Below are positions 1 through 10,727 of a stretch of DNA of 64,000 bases, piece after piece. The position numbers and the translations under genes are program-made. The notes beneath the pieces were generated by a model that saw only the letters and a list, made by a program, of their open reading frames with translations, was not told where the DNA came from and made no database searches. Every line of letters begins with the position of its first letter. Positions within the stretch are counted from its first letter, which is position 1. The stretch lies in NCBI RefSeq assembly GCF_000003815.2, contig NC_049983.1, positions 10,572,699-10,636,698 on the forward strand, given 5' to 3'. This stretch comes from Branchiostoma floridae (lineage: Eukaryota; Chordata; Leptocardii; Amphioxiformes; Branchiostomatidae).

Positions 1-344
1 AGGAAAAATACTCATAAGTGCCTTGCTGTTTCAAAATTGATTTACAACTGTTCTGTTCTTACCACATCACCAAACCACAAAAGGTTAAATTTTCAGTTTG
101 ATGGCAGAGAAATATAAAGGAGGGTTAAAAATCAGTACACACACTACATTTACAACAAAGAAAATCTTTTTTGGAAGGAAATGGTCGGAGGCGGCATTGG
201 ACGGGTTCGCTTAAAAGGCTGGGCTGTCTACCAGGCCAGGCTACCTCTGGAAAAATCAAACCCTAAGAGTGAGTTCACTTCCGAACGATAAGTTGATGAA
301 AGAGAACCAGCCTTCTTTAGGAAATTGTATTATCCCCTCTAGGA

Positions 345-530
345 ACTATTCCAAATGAGGCACATGATTGCTTCTGACCGGGTTTCGCGTCGTTAAGAGG
401 CGACACCTGGTCGGGAGCAGTCCACGTGCTCTCATTAACCACCTGTACATCCTCACCTGTGCATAGAACCTTTTATACGCCCTGCGCCTTTCATTCCCAT
501 ATGTTGGCCGAGCTACGCCGGAGAGGTCGG
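345..530. repeat. 186 bp dispersed repeat, copy 1 (R2)
   Basis: Matches 7996-8181 over its full 186 bp, apparently without change. On the minus strand it holds GCGTATAAAAGGTTC, a good TATA box (466-480), so it may be an LTR or promoter fragment. The minus-strand reading frame shared by both copies is a consequence of the repeat. Confidence 0.85.
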
Positions 531-989
531 GCTTGGTGCTGGTTCGCCTGAGTTCATCGTTTTGGCTAGCTGTGCCCGCCTGCCCTCCCACCCCGCTTCC
601 CGCCTGCCTGCTCGTACGTCCTGCCGACTCTTTTCAACCCATTCTGCCCGCGTTAGGCGAGGAACTCTACAGGGCCAAGAACTTCAGGAACGCACAGGAT
701 TTTGGAGCACACATTTGTGAGGTGACATTAGGAGCGTTTGATTTTTCTTTTTCCCTAGTTTGTGCGGTTTTGCCATGTTGACTTCCGTTCGTAAATTGTT
801 CTCGTTTGGTTGACAGTAGTAGTTTCACGAAGTGAGTGGTATTTTCACAGCCGTGCAGGTATGTTATTTCGGTGATAAATGTTTTCGCATTACTTAGTTT
901 GATATGTTAATTTGGTGATTGGCATGCTCGAAGCTTTGGAGTTAAACACGTTTTCGGGGTAATTAGCTCGTATGATGCAGTCGTTTCGG

Positions 990-1675
990 ATATTGGCGAA
1001 TGGGTTGCTCGCAGTGCTATGGTTTTAATGTTATGGGACCACAGAGACACATATAAGAAGAGGAAGACATGTGAATTTGGCGAATGGTTTGCTCGCAGTG
1101 TTTGAGTTTGATATGGTGGCTGGCCCCACATGTGAATTTGGCGAACTTTGTGCTCGTAGTCTTTGGGTTTGATATATGGTGGCCACAGAAACACAAAGAA
1201 GTAGTAGTAGTAGTAGTAGGCATCTTTCCATCTTTGCAGATAATGGAAGTGTTTTTGTTTGATAGGGTGGCCACAGAAAAAAAAAAAAAAAGAAGAAAAA
1301 GAAGACATGTGAATTTGACGAATTTGTGCTCGTAATCTTTTGGTTGGACATGGTAACCACAGAAACGCAAAGAAGAAGGAGAAAACTTGTGATTTTGGCG
1401 AATGGTGTGCTCGCAAAGTTATGGTTTGACTTGGTGCCTGCCAGAACACAAAGAAGAAGAAGACGTGTGAATTTTTATTGGCGCAGATTGTTATTTGATT
1501 TTGGCAAATGCAGTGCTCGCGCCGTTATGATTTGGCATGTGTTTTCGGCAGTTCGACTTCGCATCTTTTACGTAAAACTTGATTTGGATATTGGCCAAGG
1601 GTTTCATTGAAATTTTCATGGTGCAGATTGGCGTGTGAATTTGGCGAAGGGTGTGCTCGCAGTGTTATGAATGAT
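990..1675 (+). repeat. Degenerate tandem repeat, ~80-100 bp unit
   Basis: At least six diverged units, each with 'GAATTTGGCGAA', 'GTGTGCTCGCAGTGTTATG', 'TTTGATATGGTGGCCACAGAAACACAAAGAAG' type segments. GTA and GAA microsatellites and an A-run at 1276-1290 have grown inside units. Long overlapping minus-strand ORFs here are an effect of the repeat and low complexity. Confidence 0.8.
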
Positions 1676-1811
1676 TGCAACCTTTAGTTGCATTTTTTGT
1701 CGCGCTGGGCTAAGTCGTATCACCTGGCAACATCCATATACTGGTAACGTTGGTAACTTATTCATTTACATTTTTTGTGTGCATTTTTGCGTCTAATCTA
1801 TACTCAAGTAC

Positions 1812-2135
1812 ATGAGGATCCATCCTCTCAGTCTTGCTACGGGCACCGGGGTCACTAAGAACCCTTGACGTTGGTCTGCCCCTAACCAGGGGTTGGTGTT
1901 CCGTCCCCGGGCTGACCTTGGTTGGATTGCGATGTGTCGTTTCTAGTAGTAGTCCGGTTAAGCTGCATTGTCATTTTCGTTTGTTTTCTCGTTGGTCGTG
2001 CAGACCTACCTGGTGTCTGGTGACAAGTGGCGTCTGTGTTTGGGAGTTTTTAGGGATGTTAAGTTGAATGTTTGGCAGCTCAATCGTAAAGGTCAGCCTT
2101 GGGACGGCTCCAACCTTTGCTCTAATTCGTGCAGG
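1812..2135 (+). mobile_element. 5' fragment of a DIRS-like element (copy A)
   Basis: Resembles 4190-4510: both have an 'ACCAGGGGTTG...GGGCTGACCTTGGTTGG' type stretch and, later, 'GGTCAGCC-TGGGA-G--TCCAACC'. It ends where CR1-like sequence begins at ~2140. Assigned through its likeness to copy B, which runs into reverse transcriptase. Confidence 0.5.
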
Positions 2136-2139
2136 AGGT

Positions 2140-2945
2140 CGATTAAATATACTTTAAGTTGGATACAATCTTTGCTGTCAGAGAGTAGACAAAGAGTTTG
2201 TGTTGATGAAAAAGATCAGAATGTGTCCACACTATGAAATACACAGTGATAAGCTGGAAAAAGGACACCCCGAGATAGTTAATGTACCGCAATGTTACTT
2301 GTACCCTAATGGAGTTTACGCAGCAGGAAAAGCACTTGGGCATCACCATTGACAGGGAACTGAGTTTCAGTAAGCACATATCTTACATATGTATTAAGAC
2401 AAATAAGATTGCAGGACTCATTGGAGAACATTTTGCATTTATAGACAAGGTGGTGTTCTTTCTCCTATATAAGTCACTGGTATTCAACTAGTCAAGAGTA
2501 CGAGGCTCCAACATGGTCATCCTATACATTGAAGCAGGTCCTGGAACTTGAAAAGATCCGAAAGAGAACAACTAAGATAGTCCTCGGCCCTAGTAGGTTA
2601 ACCGTTGAAGAGAGTTTGAAGGCTCTGAAATCACCAACATTGGTCTTTAGGAGAATCAGAGGAGATCTCATAAACACTATATGTCATTTTGAGCTAATTA
2701 AGAACACTCGAACAACACTGTCTCCGGATTAAGAAAAAAGCGCCGATCGAGAAGTAATAGAAGGACACACTTCTTCTGTATCAGGGTTATCTCGTGGTGG
2801 AATAAGCTACCAAAATCTGTGGTGACATCTCCAAGCGTAAACTGTTCTGAAGAGAGACTGGATAACCACTTGAGGCAACACAGGTCACACTACACCTTAA
2901 AAGCCCTGGATAATCTGCAGTTATCAGGGATGACAGTGTTTTGAG
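2140..2945 (+). pseudogene. CR1/jockey-type LINE reverse transcriptase fragment
   Basis: Broken reading frames match LINE RT in pieces: WIQSLLSESRQRVCVDE (palm lead-in), then a jump to KHLGITIDRELSFSKHI, then VLELEKIRKRTTKIVLG and RRIRGDLI, then HFFCIRVISWWNKLPKSVV and ERLDNHL at the C-terminus. The catalytic core between the first two is missing. Stops and frameshifts rule out activity. Confidence 0.85.
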
Positions 2946-3039
2946 AATGAGTGAGTGGCCTAAATAGGAACAGGGGTTCCTACCTTTGCCAGAAGAATTC
3001 TATTCTACTCTAATAAATTGTTGGGGTTTCAGTCAAACA

Positions 3040-3300
3040 GGTGCCAGGTAGCAGTCGTAGGTGGCACTACTAGTGATTGTCTTTCATTGCAGACGGCGTC
3101 CTACAAGGGGCCGTGCTCGGACTGTTATATTTCATATTGTACATAGATGACATGCCAAACTACTTAACCACTGAAGGTCAGATAGTACTCTTCAAAGTCG
3201 GTTACAAGAAATGTTGTTTTGAATACTGATTGCAACAGTACTGAGAGGTGGCTGGATGGGAATAGACTGACAACTAATGTACCTAGATACGAGTAGGTAC
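3040..3300 (+). pseudogene. LINE reverse transcriptase core fragment, out of order
   Basis: Reads DGVLQGAVLGLLYFILYIDD, the SGVPQGSVLGP...Y-x-DD palm core of CR1-like LINEs, then a stretch like ERWLDGNRLTTN. This is the part missing from the fragment at 2140-2945 but lies downstream of it. Confidence 0.75.
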
Positions 3301-3359
3301 CTAACTTGAGTCAAGAAACAGAAGTTTTGAATTTTGTGTTTTCTGCTAGATATCGGGTA

Positions 3360-3740
3360 GTGGTTTCATTTTTTAATGAATGAATGATTGTAGTCATTTA
3401 TTGTACATTGTTGGTTAAACGAGCCAAGTACAGGTCGCAACAAGACATAACATGGATTGGTATACCATAATAGTATCACAAATCTACTCTACACAGAAGT
3501 TCGGCTTCTTCTCGCGTCTTGGTGATTGTGAAACTGTAGGACTGTATTGGTTTAGCTATGGTTGGTTTGTCAAAGCATATGAGGATTATAAACTTGTCAG
3601 TGCTATTCATGTGTCTAAAGTGAGGAAAGCTACTTTCTTTATAAAAAGATAGCGCATTTCTATCTTGTCATACATATCACAATCAACAGTGAAGTGCACG
3701 TCATCTTCTACCATGTTTGAAGTACAAAAATGGGCAGACT
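3360..3740. repeat. Dispersed repeat R3, copy 1
   Basis: Shares with 5715-6110 the pieces 'AAGTACAGGTC', a 'CTTCTTGGTGATTG' region, 'GGTTGGTTT(A/G)TC', and 'CGTCATCTTCTACC'. A poly-A run follows at 3791-3820. Copies are diverged (visibly well below identity). A shorter relative lies at 1685-1811. Class unknown. Confidence 0.55.
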
Positions 3741-3791
3741 CTTAAATGAATCATTGCAGGTCCCTACGGTCAAACTCGCATCCGGCCGTAG

Positions 3792-3824
<33 letters not shown>

Positions 3825-4189
3825 CTTACATAGGTGCATTTGTTTGGAGGGAATTGCAAGCTGTGGTTAGAGTGGCCACAACTCACCACTCATTTAAGAA
3901 ACTTCTGAATCCGACTTTTAAGTCTCTGCGTAAAACGGTGCATGTTCGGCATCGGTTGAAGTTTAGCTGAGCAAGGGGAAGTAAGAGGAATTCCTTGGCT
4001 GTGCAGTTCTTGATAACCCCTTCAGGCTTTAGAAGCGGGATGGGTGCGTGGTATTGGAGTTGCAACTCTAATCGATCTTTGGCAAAGCAGTGCAACAAAA
4101 TTTTTCGGTTCTGTCTTAGTTCTCCATAATAATTTTAAGGTGACCATTTGTGTATTCGTGGCCTCGTCCTTCCTCTCAATCCTGTTTCG

Positions 4190-5275
4190 AACTTCGCCGG
4201 GTTACTAACAACCCTCTACTTACGTAGGCCCTTAACCAAGGGTTGAGGTTCGTCTCAGGGCTGACCTTGGTTGGCTCGAGTGTTGTCGCTGTTAATGGTT
4301 ACAGTTTTCAAGAGAGTTAAGGTTTCCTCTCTTGCTATCTAGCAGTTCGGTGAGCGGAAACTTGCTAGACGCGATTGGTCTTTTCCTGACTGGGAATATC
4401 AAGATCCGTTCGACCCTGAGTCGGCGGCGCAGCGGGCGCAACAGCGACAACTCCGATTTGTCGACTTCCGAGGTCAGCCGTGGGATGATTCCAACCCTGG
4501 TGCTCCAGGTGTGCAGGATATCGCGTCGGGGTCTGTGCAAGCGAGTACAGCTATGGTCAAGTTTACAGACCCTAATTCTTTTATAGCAGGCCAATTAGGC
4601 CATCATACTGCGGAGTGGAAATTGATTTTGGCCGACCATCCAGATAAGGATATGCTCTTAGAGTGGGTGAATAAAGGGGTAGACGTGTACAAGTTCATTA
4701 CTCCATTTAAAGGCAAGTTTCGGGGAAATCGAATTAAGGTAGACTTTCCTGAGCCACAAGTGTTTGTTAACAACGTGTATTGTAAATCTTTTGTGAAGTT
4801 TATTGCTTCCTTTCCATTATTGGATAGGCTGGAAACGGGCGCAATCTAAATTTTGGGGGAAGGTAGGTGAAGGCGCACCACCCTACCTAATAATGCTCTT
4901 AACGGTGGATCCGGCTAAGCCTCGTTTGTGTTGTGATCAGTGATATCTGAATTCATTCATTATAAGGATTGCCCGTTTGTCTTAGATAAGTTGGTCGACG
5001 TTACCAAGTATGTTAGGCCAAACACGTTTCAAACGAAGTGCGATGATAAGTCGAGCTACGACCACATCTCGATACATCCAGAATCTAGGACGCTGCTTGG
5101 TTTTCAGTGGGTGGGCTTCTGGTTTGTTTGTAATAATCTTCCTTCTGGGTTCAAATCGTCGGCCATGATTTATAACACGTTAGGTTTGGCCGCGACAAGG
5201 AGAGTACTGTCAGTAACAAGATCAAACGCAGCGCTAAATTTGTATATTCAACTCCAACAAGCTCCCCTCTTTCCA
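4190..5275 (+). pseudogene. DIRS-like (tyrosine-recombinase type) retrotransposon RT remnant
   Basis: One frame from ~4342 to 4849 gives QFGERKLARRDWSFPDWEYQ..., then EWKLILADHPDKDMLLEWV and a PFKG motif. After a frameshift comes a VGEGAPPYLIMLLTVDPAKPR-type stretch, a stop, and then DDKSSYDHISIHPESR, FQWVGFWFVCNNLPSGFKSS and NTLGLAATR. The 'DDKSGYDH...W.GWWF...LPFGWKSS' pattern is what I know from DIRS1-like reverse transcriptases. At least one frameshift and one stop; the recombinase part was not found. Confidence 0.75.
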
Positions 5276-5279
5276 TGAC

Positions 5280-5714
5280 TGACAGCCAGTCATCTCTCAT
5301 ATTAACCAAGGCAGATGTGGTCGAGCGATTAGGATGGTAAGCGGGTTATGCAGTTGACACAATATCGTTTAAGTTTGAATAGCGCAAAATCATGAACAAC
5401 TCTTTCGAACACTTTGCTCGCACCTCAACACTGAAAGTAGGCTGGTTGGCCGGCTGTTTTTTCCAGTCAGTCGCGTTCGGGAATTCTTAGGGAGGGGGCG
5501 TGCTTTTGTGTCTCTCCATTGACTGGGGAAAAGGCCGGGGATTAGTGACTGATTGACAATGGGGTGCACAGGTGCGGCTATATACAAATATGGCAATCTC
5601 ATTAATCTGTGTTCCATATGGTCCACAGCGCATGATGCTGGTATAGGTATGTCAGTCAGCAGCCCCAGAATGCCATCTCTACTAATTGTCTTGAATTAAT
5701 TTCAGACGGCATTC
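5280..5714. other. No gene seen
   Basis: About 430 bp between the DIRS-like remnant and repeat R3. May be further decayed element sequence; no recognisable protein or RNA. Confidence 0.5.
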
Positions 5715-6110
5715 TTTATGTGACATAATTGAATGAAGAATTTTATGGCACATTTTTGCCCCACTGGGCTAAGTACAGGTCATATGGTAACGGTTATATA
5801 TATATGCAGCAATGGAAACAATCACACACGTCTACATATGCAGATATGCATCTAATCTATTCTAGTACATTCGATTTCCTCTTGCTTCTTGGTAATTGCA
5901 TAAATGTAGCTAGCTGTATGGTTAATTAGAGTTGGTTTATCAAAAGCTGTCAGGAATAAAAGTTCTCCTTGTCGTTCAAGTGTATGAAGTGGGGATATTT
6001 ACTTGACACATAGTCAAATAGGATGCTCCTATTGCTATCATACAACGGACATTCCACAGTAAATTGTACTTCATCTTCTACTTTACCTAAACTAAAAAAA
6101 AAAAAAGGCA
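5715..6110. repeat. Dispersed repeat R3, copy 2
   Basis: Diverged second copy of 3360-3740, again ending close to an A-run (6093-6105). The relative at 1685-1811 shares 'CTGGGCTAAGT' and 'GCATCTAATCTAT-CTA-GTAC'. The A-runs suggest a retroposed sequence. Confidence 0.55.
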
Positions 6111-6689
6111 GTTTCTTTGCTCTAGAGGACTGTGGTTATTTCTTCCTGATTCGATTCGTAATTTGTGACGACTGATTCTTAGTTTTGTGATGGTAGATCC
6201 GTGGCATAAATTGGTAATCTTAAGATATTCTTCTTCGTTATAAGATTGTGTTAATAAGCGGTATGTTCGTAGTTTATTTTTCGTAGTCGCAGCTCTTTTA
6301 TTGTTGTGGATTTCAGATAGAAAGGTCGGGAAATAAATGTCCTTTCAGCCCTGATAGATTAGTGAAATAATTTGAGGTGTACTTGAGACTGTTGACTTGG
6401 CGTTTTTGCCAGACGAAAGCATAGCCACATTTTCTCCAGAGAGTTGCGTACACCAGAAGCCCAACATTTAGCACCAGATGCTTCTAAATCCATTTGGCAC
6501 AAGAGAGCTTCTGCTTGAAGGTTGTCAGCTGGCACGTTCTTACAAAGTCGAATGGAATATGTGATGGTATTTAGGTAGGCCCCCAGATATATTATGTTGA
6601 TCAATTCAGTTCAGTCACAGTTGGATTTGGAAGATCAATATCTGTTCTGTAAGTTTTGTTTTTGTCAATATAATACTAGTTGTTGGTAA
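6111..6689. other. No gene seen
   Basis: A+T-rich sequence between repeat R3 and a LINE 3' end. An 81-codon minus-strand ORF (6359-6604) has no recognisable features. Confidence 0.5.
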
Positions 6690-7198
6690 AGTAATTGGCA
6701 ATGTTATACACAGTAATACACAGTTATAACACCAGACAGGCTCAACAGTTACACAGACCAAAGTACACATCTCGAACAGGCCAACGAACGTTTGCTTTCA
6801 GAGCGGTTTCTATCTACAATTCCCTTAATCCAACAACAACTTCACAAACCACTCTGAATTCATTCAAGCGAGCTTTACAATCTGACCTCTGACCCCTCTG
6901 ACCAACGACCTCGAATCTGGTTTGAAAATTAGCTTGATTTCGTTTATTTATGTACTGTTATGTTCTATTCATATGATTATTGTTGTGATGAGTTTTGTAA
7001 TTAACGACTTTGAGTTGTTATTATTTGGGCTAATCGCATTTAAGTTATTATCCATATTTTGATTTAGTCACGTTTTATGTTATATGATTATCGTTATCTT
7101 TATGTTTATGTCCATTATGTTCATTTGGGCTCCCTTGGAAATCAGTTTTATCAAAACTGTAGGGACTACCCTGAAAGATTAATAAATAAATAAAAAAA
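6690..7198 (+). mobile_element. LINE 3' end: ORF2 C-terminus, 3'UTR and tail
   Basis: The frame 6695-6892 reads HSYNTRQAQQLHRPK, TFAFRAVSIYNSLNP and FKRALQSDL, the 'YNTR...WNSLP...FK..L' C-terminus of L2/CR1-like LINEs. The ~290 bp after the stop end in (ATAA)n/A7 at 7178-7197. 5' truncated, as usual for LINE copies. Confidence 0.8.
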
Positions 7199-7931
7199 TG
7201 TCAGATGGTTTGGTATGGAATTTTGCCATCAACTTCCACTCAGGATGGGGATTGGGTATTACAGCGACCCGGTGACTGCAAAAACTGCAAGAGAAGATCC
7301 ATATGAAAGGCAGGGTATCACTCCGGACAGACAGTGCCCATGTTCGTAGGAAAACTGACTTCATAACGACTTTTCGTTGGGATTGTAAGCAGAATTGTTT
7401 GGGTTCTCCTAGACAAGAGGTGCTCTCGTCAGTGCGTGGGCAAACCGTTATAATTAACTTTGGTGAGGGTTAACGGAAGCTCAACCTGGCGTTTGTTGAA
7501 CGCAGGACGTGAAAGATAGGTACTGTGATGCGTCGTTTTTTCCGCCCACAAGTGTGATAAAACCCGAAAAAAAAAAGAAGTTTGGACGGTGGCTTTGTCT
7601 CATGAGTGAGAACTAGTACATATGCACAATCCGAGAGAGTGTTGTCGGTGAAGATATCAGTAAGACGAGTTTAAATGTAGTGCTAGACAGGGAGGCGGTG
7701 ACGTGCTTTTGTGGACAGCGAAAGGAAATAAAGACAACTTCGGAGTCTGCGATAATAGCTGGTTTAGGTATGGGAAAGTGTTGAGGTTTGGGGAAAGTAA
7801 TGAGGTGTGGGGAAAAGGTTTGAGGTTTGAGGAAAGGTGAAAGGTGTGGAAGTCAAGACGTGGGTAAGATTCGGAAAGCTTTACGTGATGAAACAAGCCC
7901 GAGATGGTGCGCATGGAGGTGGGACCACGGA
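7199..7931. other. No gene seen
   Basis: Contains a purine-rich stretch (7750-7850) with GGTTTGAGGAAAGG-type short repeats. Nothing else recognised. Confidence 0.5.
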
Positions 7932-8000
7932 GGACTTTTTTGCCCATACCTTAACCTTCTTCCGGAGATTCGCCTGGGGTCACTGCGGATAGGGTACTAT
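7932..8000. repeat. 69 bp direct repeat, copy 1 (R1)
   Basis: Starts GGACTTTTTTGCCC and ends GGGTACTAT; matches 8899-8967, 967 bp away. The two copies could be ends of a short element or remains of an LTR pair. Confidence 0.85.
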
Positions 8001-8181
8001 TCCAAATGAGGCACATGATTGCTTCTGACCGGGTTTCGCGTCGTTAAGAGGCGACACCTGGTCGGGAGCAGTCCACGTGCTCTCATTAACCACCTGTACA
8101 TCCTCACCTGTGCATAGAACCTTTTATACGCCCTGCGCCTTTCATTCCCATATGTTGGCCGAGCTACGCCGGAGAGGTCGG
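7996..8181. repeat. 186 bp dispersed repeat, copy 2 (R2)
   Basis: Second copy of the repeat at 345-530. Here it directly follows the 69 bp repeat R1 (7932-8000), with a few bases shared at the join. Confidence 0.85.
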
Positions 8182-8898
8182 ACGGAGGTAGCTGGGGAGC
8201 TTTATAGAAGTAGAGGGACATGGACGGAAGTGACTTGAGGGTGTATGATTTTAAGTGGATGGTATAAAGATATGAAGAGGGTATGGAAAGACAGGCCTAT
8301 GAAGCTGGGAACTAAATTGAATCCATAATGCGTCTGAACTTTGTGAGGTTTCGTACGGTTTAGAAACTTGTCAAGCGACATCAAGAGCTTGACACCATCC
8401 TGGAGATGGTAACAACACATCTTGAACTAGGAACATGGAGAGGGGTCTATTGTTGCGTTCGTCAAGCGCGGGAGAGGTGGCTAGGCCTGGTATACTTCTA
8501 CCGCGGATGGCTTTGAACTCGGTTCCAAAAGGGAAAAGAGATAGGGCGGCAAATGATCTAGAATGTCTGGCGGGGTTTGGATGAAGTAAGATTCTTTTGG
8601 TAAGACACTGGATAGCGGGAATTGGAAAGCTGTGGTAGCCCGCTTTGGAGGTAGCTGGGATGCGGCGAAGAAGAAGAAGATGTTGGATGAGTTTAGGGCA
8701 GCCCACCGAACATTCGCTAATCCAGCCGCGGACAAGAAGATTGGTGTAGCTTTTGTCAGACCGTCCCCGTTGCCGTGGATGTGTTGCACAAGAGACGTGG
8801 GACGTTTGGGGAAGTAAGGGCACTAAAACACCCGCCCTCCCGCCCTTTTTTCCATTCTCTGCTCGTAGACCGTTCAGTGACCCTTCGGTCGACACTCC
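8182..8898. other. Unassigned stretch between R2 and R1
   Basis: A minus-strand frame of 174 codons (8371-8895) and a plus frame of 61 codons (8632-8817) overlap. Neither resembles a family I know. Being flanked by repeats R2/R1, it is probably the inside of an element. Confidence 0.4.
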
Positions 8899-8967
8899 GG
8901 ACTTTTTTGCCCATACCTTAACCTTCTTCCGGAGATTCGCCTGGGGTCACTGCGGATAGGGTACTAT
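8899..8967. repeat. 69 bp direct repeat, copy 2 (R1)
   Basis: Second copy of the repeat at 7932-8000, without the adjoining R2. Confidence 0.85.
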
Positions 8968-10132
8968 CGCCAAAGACTCCTTTGTATGGCCCCTGGTGGT
9001 TCGACCAATAGCTGCGTAGCAAGCTTTGTTTGCTCGGCTGACCCCACAGTCATGTGTTGAATTCGTCGTGGCTCGTGCGTGCAATTTTGAATGAGCTCAA
9101 CAATGACCAAGACGATTAACGTCATCTGAAACAATGATATAGAGACCCCGGCGGTTTCGACCGCTACCTTTTTTTTTACTTAATGGTCACCACGTAACAA
9201 GACCTGAAGGCCACTCAAGGTTACGGGTTACATTGCAACTGTAACAGCAACTCTTCGCCCGGCTAGGTCAGAAACATCATGACTGAGACCAGCCCAATTG
9301 CTCACTATGAGTGAGGACTAACTAACCCATCAGGCGAAGCAGGGGTTACGAGGGCTGCTCGGGAGATTCCCTACCCCATTTTGACCGGAATGGTTTGATC
9401 CACTCACATAAAATATTGCACCATCATCACATGTGGCCGGTTCTTTAACGTGCCTGAGGTGTGAGGTCTCCCCATATAATTTGACACCACATTTATTCAC
9501 TTGCAAAAAAATACATCGAAAATATATAGTCTAATGTAAAAACAATGCCAACTTGATTTCCAAGGTCAAATATCAAGATGTCATGAAAGAAAATGGATAC
9601 TCTAGTGTTGAGTATACCATATTCTGTTTGCTAATCATTTGTTAATCCTTCCTGACTACTTAGATTTCATAATGAAAGCAATTATTTTTGGGCCAAACCT
9701 TTTTATTCGCACGCTCGCATAGAGCTAAAAAATAGATCAAAAGAGTAAACTTCAAAACTAGACTATCAGGTAAAAATGTTTTATTACAGCAATCTATGCG
9801 CCCTATATAGTTTATTTGTACCAGATATTCATGAACATACATAAAGGGTCAATGGTTTTCAGATACTTTTTTTTCAATCATTCGTTATTTATTTGAGGCT
9901 CCATCTTTTAAGCTACAACCTCAAACAAAATCTAGTCTCAATTCGACATCTTTAAAATTACTAAAAGGTTGTAGACCAAGGCTTCATATATCTTATTATC
10001 ATATACAGTTTAATGTTATGGTTTTCCTGCATTTTCTTATTCAAATAGTACGAAATTTGATAATCATTCAAATCAGGAAAGTCTTGATTTTTTTTCCACT
10101 ACGATATCATTACACCGCGAAAAGCTTTTCAT
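8968..10132. other. No gene seen; A+T-rich 3' flank of the P450
   Basis: The part up to ~9400 is GC-balanced and may be decayed repeat; 9480-10130 is A+T-rich. No ORF of note, no RNA gene recognised. Confidence 0.5.
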
Positions 10133-10138
10133 TTTATT
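10133..10138 (-). terminator. Candidate P450 polyadenylation signal
   Basis: AATAAA on the minus strand ~395 bp beyond the TGA. It is a canonical hexamer at a plausible 3'UTR length, with no other support. Confidence 0.35.
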
Positions 10139-10531
10139 GAATATAGTACACACAATTTCTTTAATTACAAACTTAAAACACTACAAAATCCCTCATTTTC
10201 CCCTAACTCAAAGTCAAACCGGTGATAGTAAATTAAATCCTGCAATTCGTATGCGCTGATGGTTCGTTTCAAAGGCATCTTTAGCCAGAGTATGGCATTG
10301 TTGTTCGCCTGTGCCTTTGGATTAAGCCCGTTCTAGGATCCAACTGGGCATGCGCATGTCAAAGGTTAACAAAATAGGTCTGAACATTGAAATACAAACC
10401 GACCGATGTGGGCCATATATATATGATCAAGGCAAGATTTGTTTATATCAGGGGCATTTACCTTTGACCTGTCAATGCACAGTTGGAACTGTAAACGGGC
10501 TTATTGTTCGATTTCCTGTAGGTCACAACAT

Positions 10532-10727
10532 TCACTTCCGGCAGGTCATCACCACCTTGTATGGGTAGGGTATGCAGGTGGTACCTCCAGCCTTATCATC
10601 AGGGGTGAGATCAGGAGGCCCCTCACCCTCAGGAATGCTGAAGCGGAAGTTCTGGACCAGTGCTCCCAGTAGGAGGAAGGTGTCAGCTTTTCCTACGGCT
10701 TCGCCCGGACATGCACGGCGTCCAGCA
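10532..10727 (-). CDS. P450 exon 10: haem-binding loop and C-terminus
   Basis: 196 nt from acceptor CAAACAG to the TGA stop (10532-10534). Encodes [10 protein letters not shown] with Cys436 as the thiolate ligand, helix L, and a normal C-terminal beta sheet ending VVMTCRK. No frameshift or stop. Confidence 0.95.

Noticed and set aside
907..1449. 180-codon minus-strand ORF and overlapping ORFs
   Set aside because: They lie in a degenerate tandem repeat with GAA/GTA microsatellites. Three frames are open at once and the protein is low-complexity Phe/Tyr runs.
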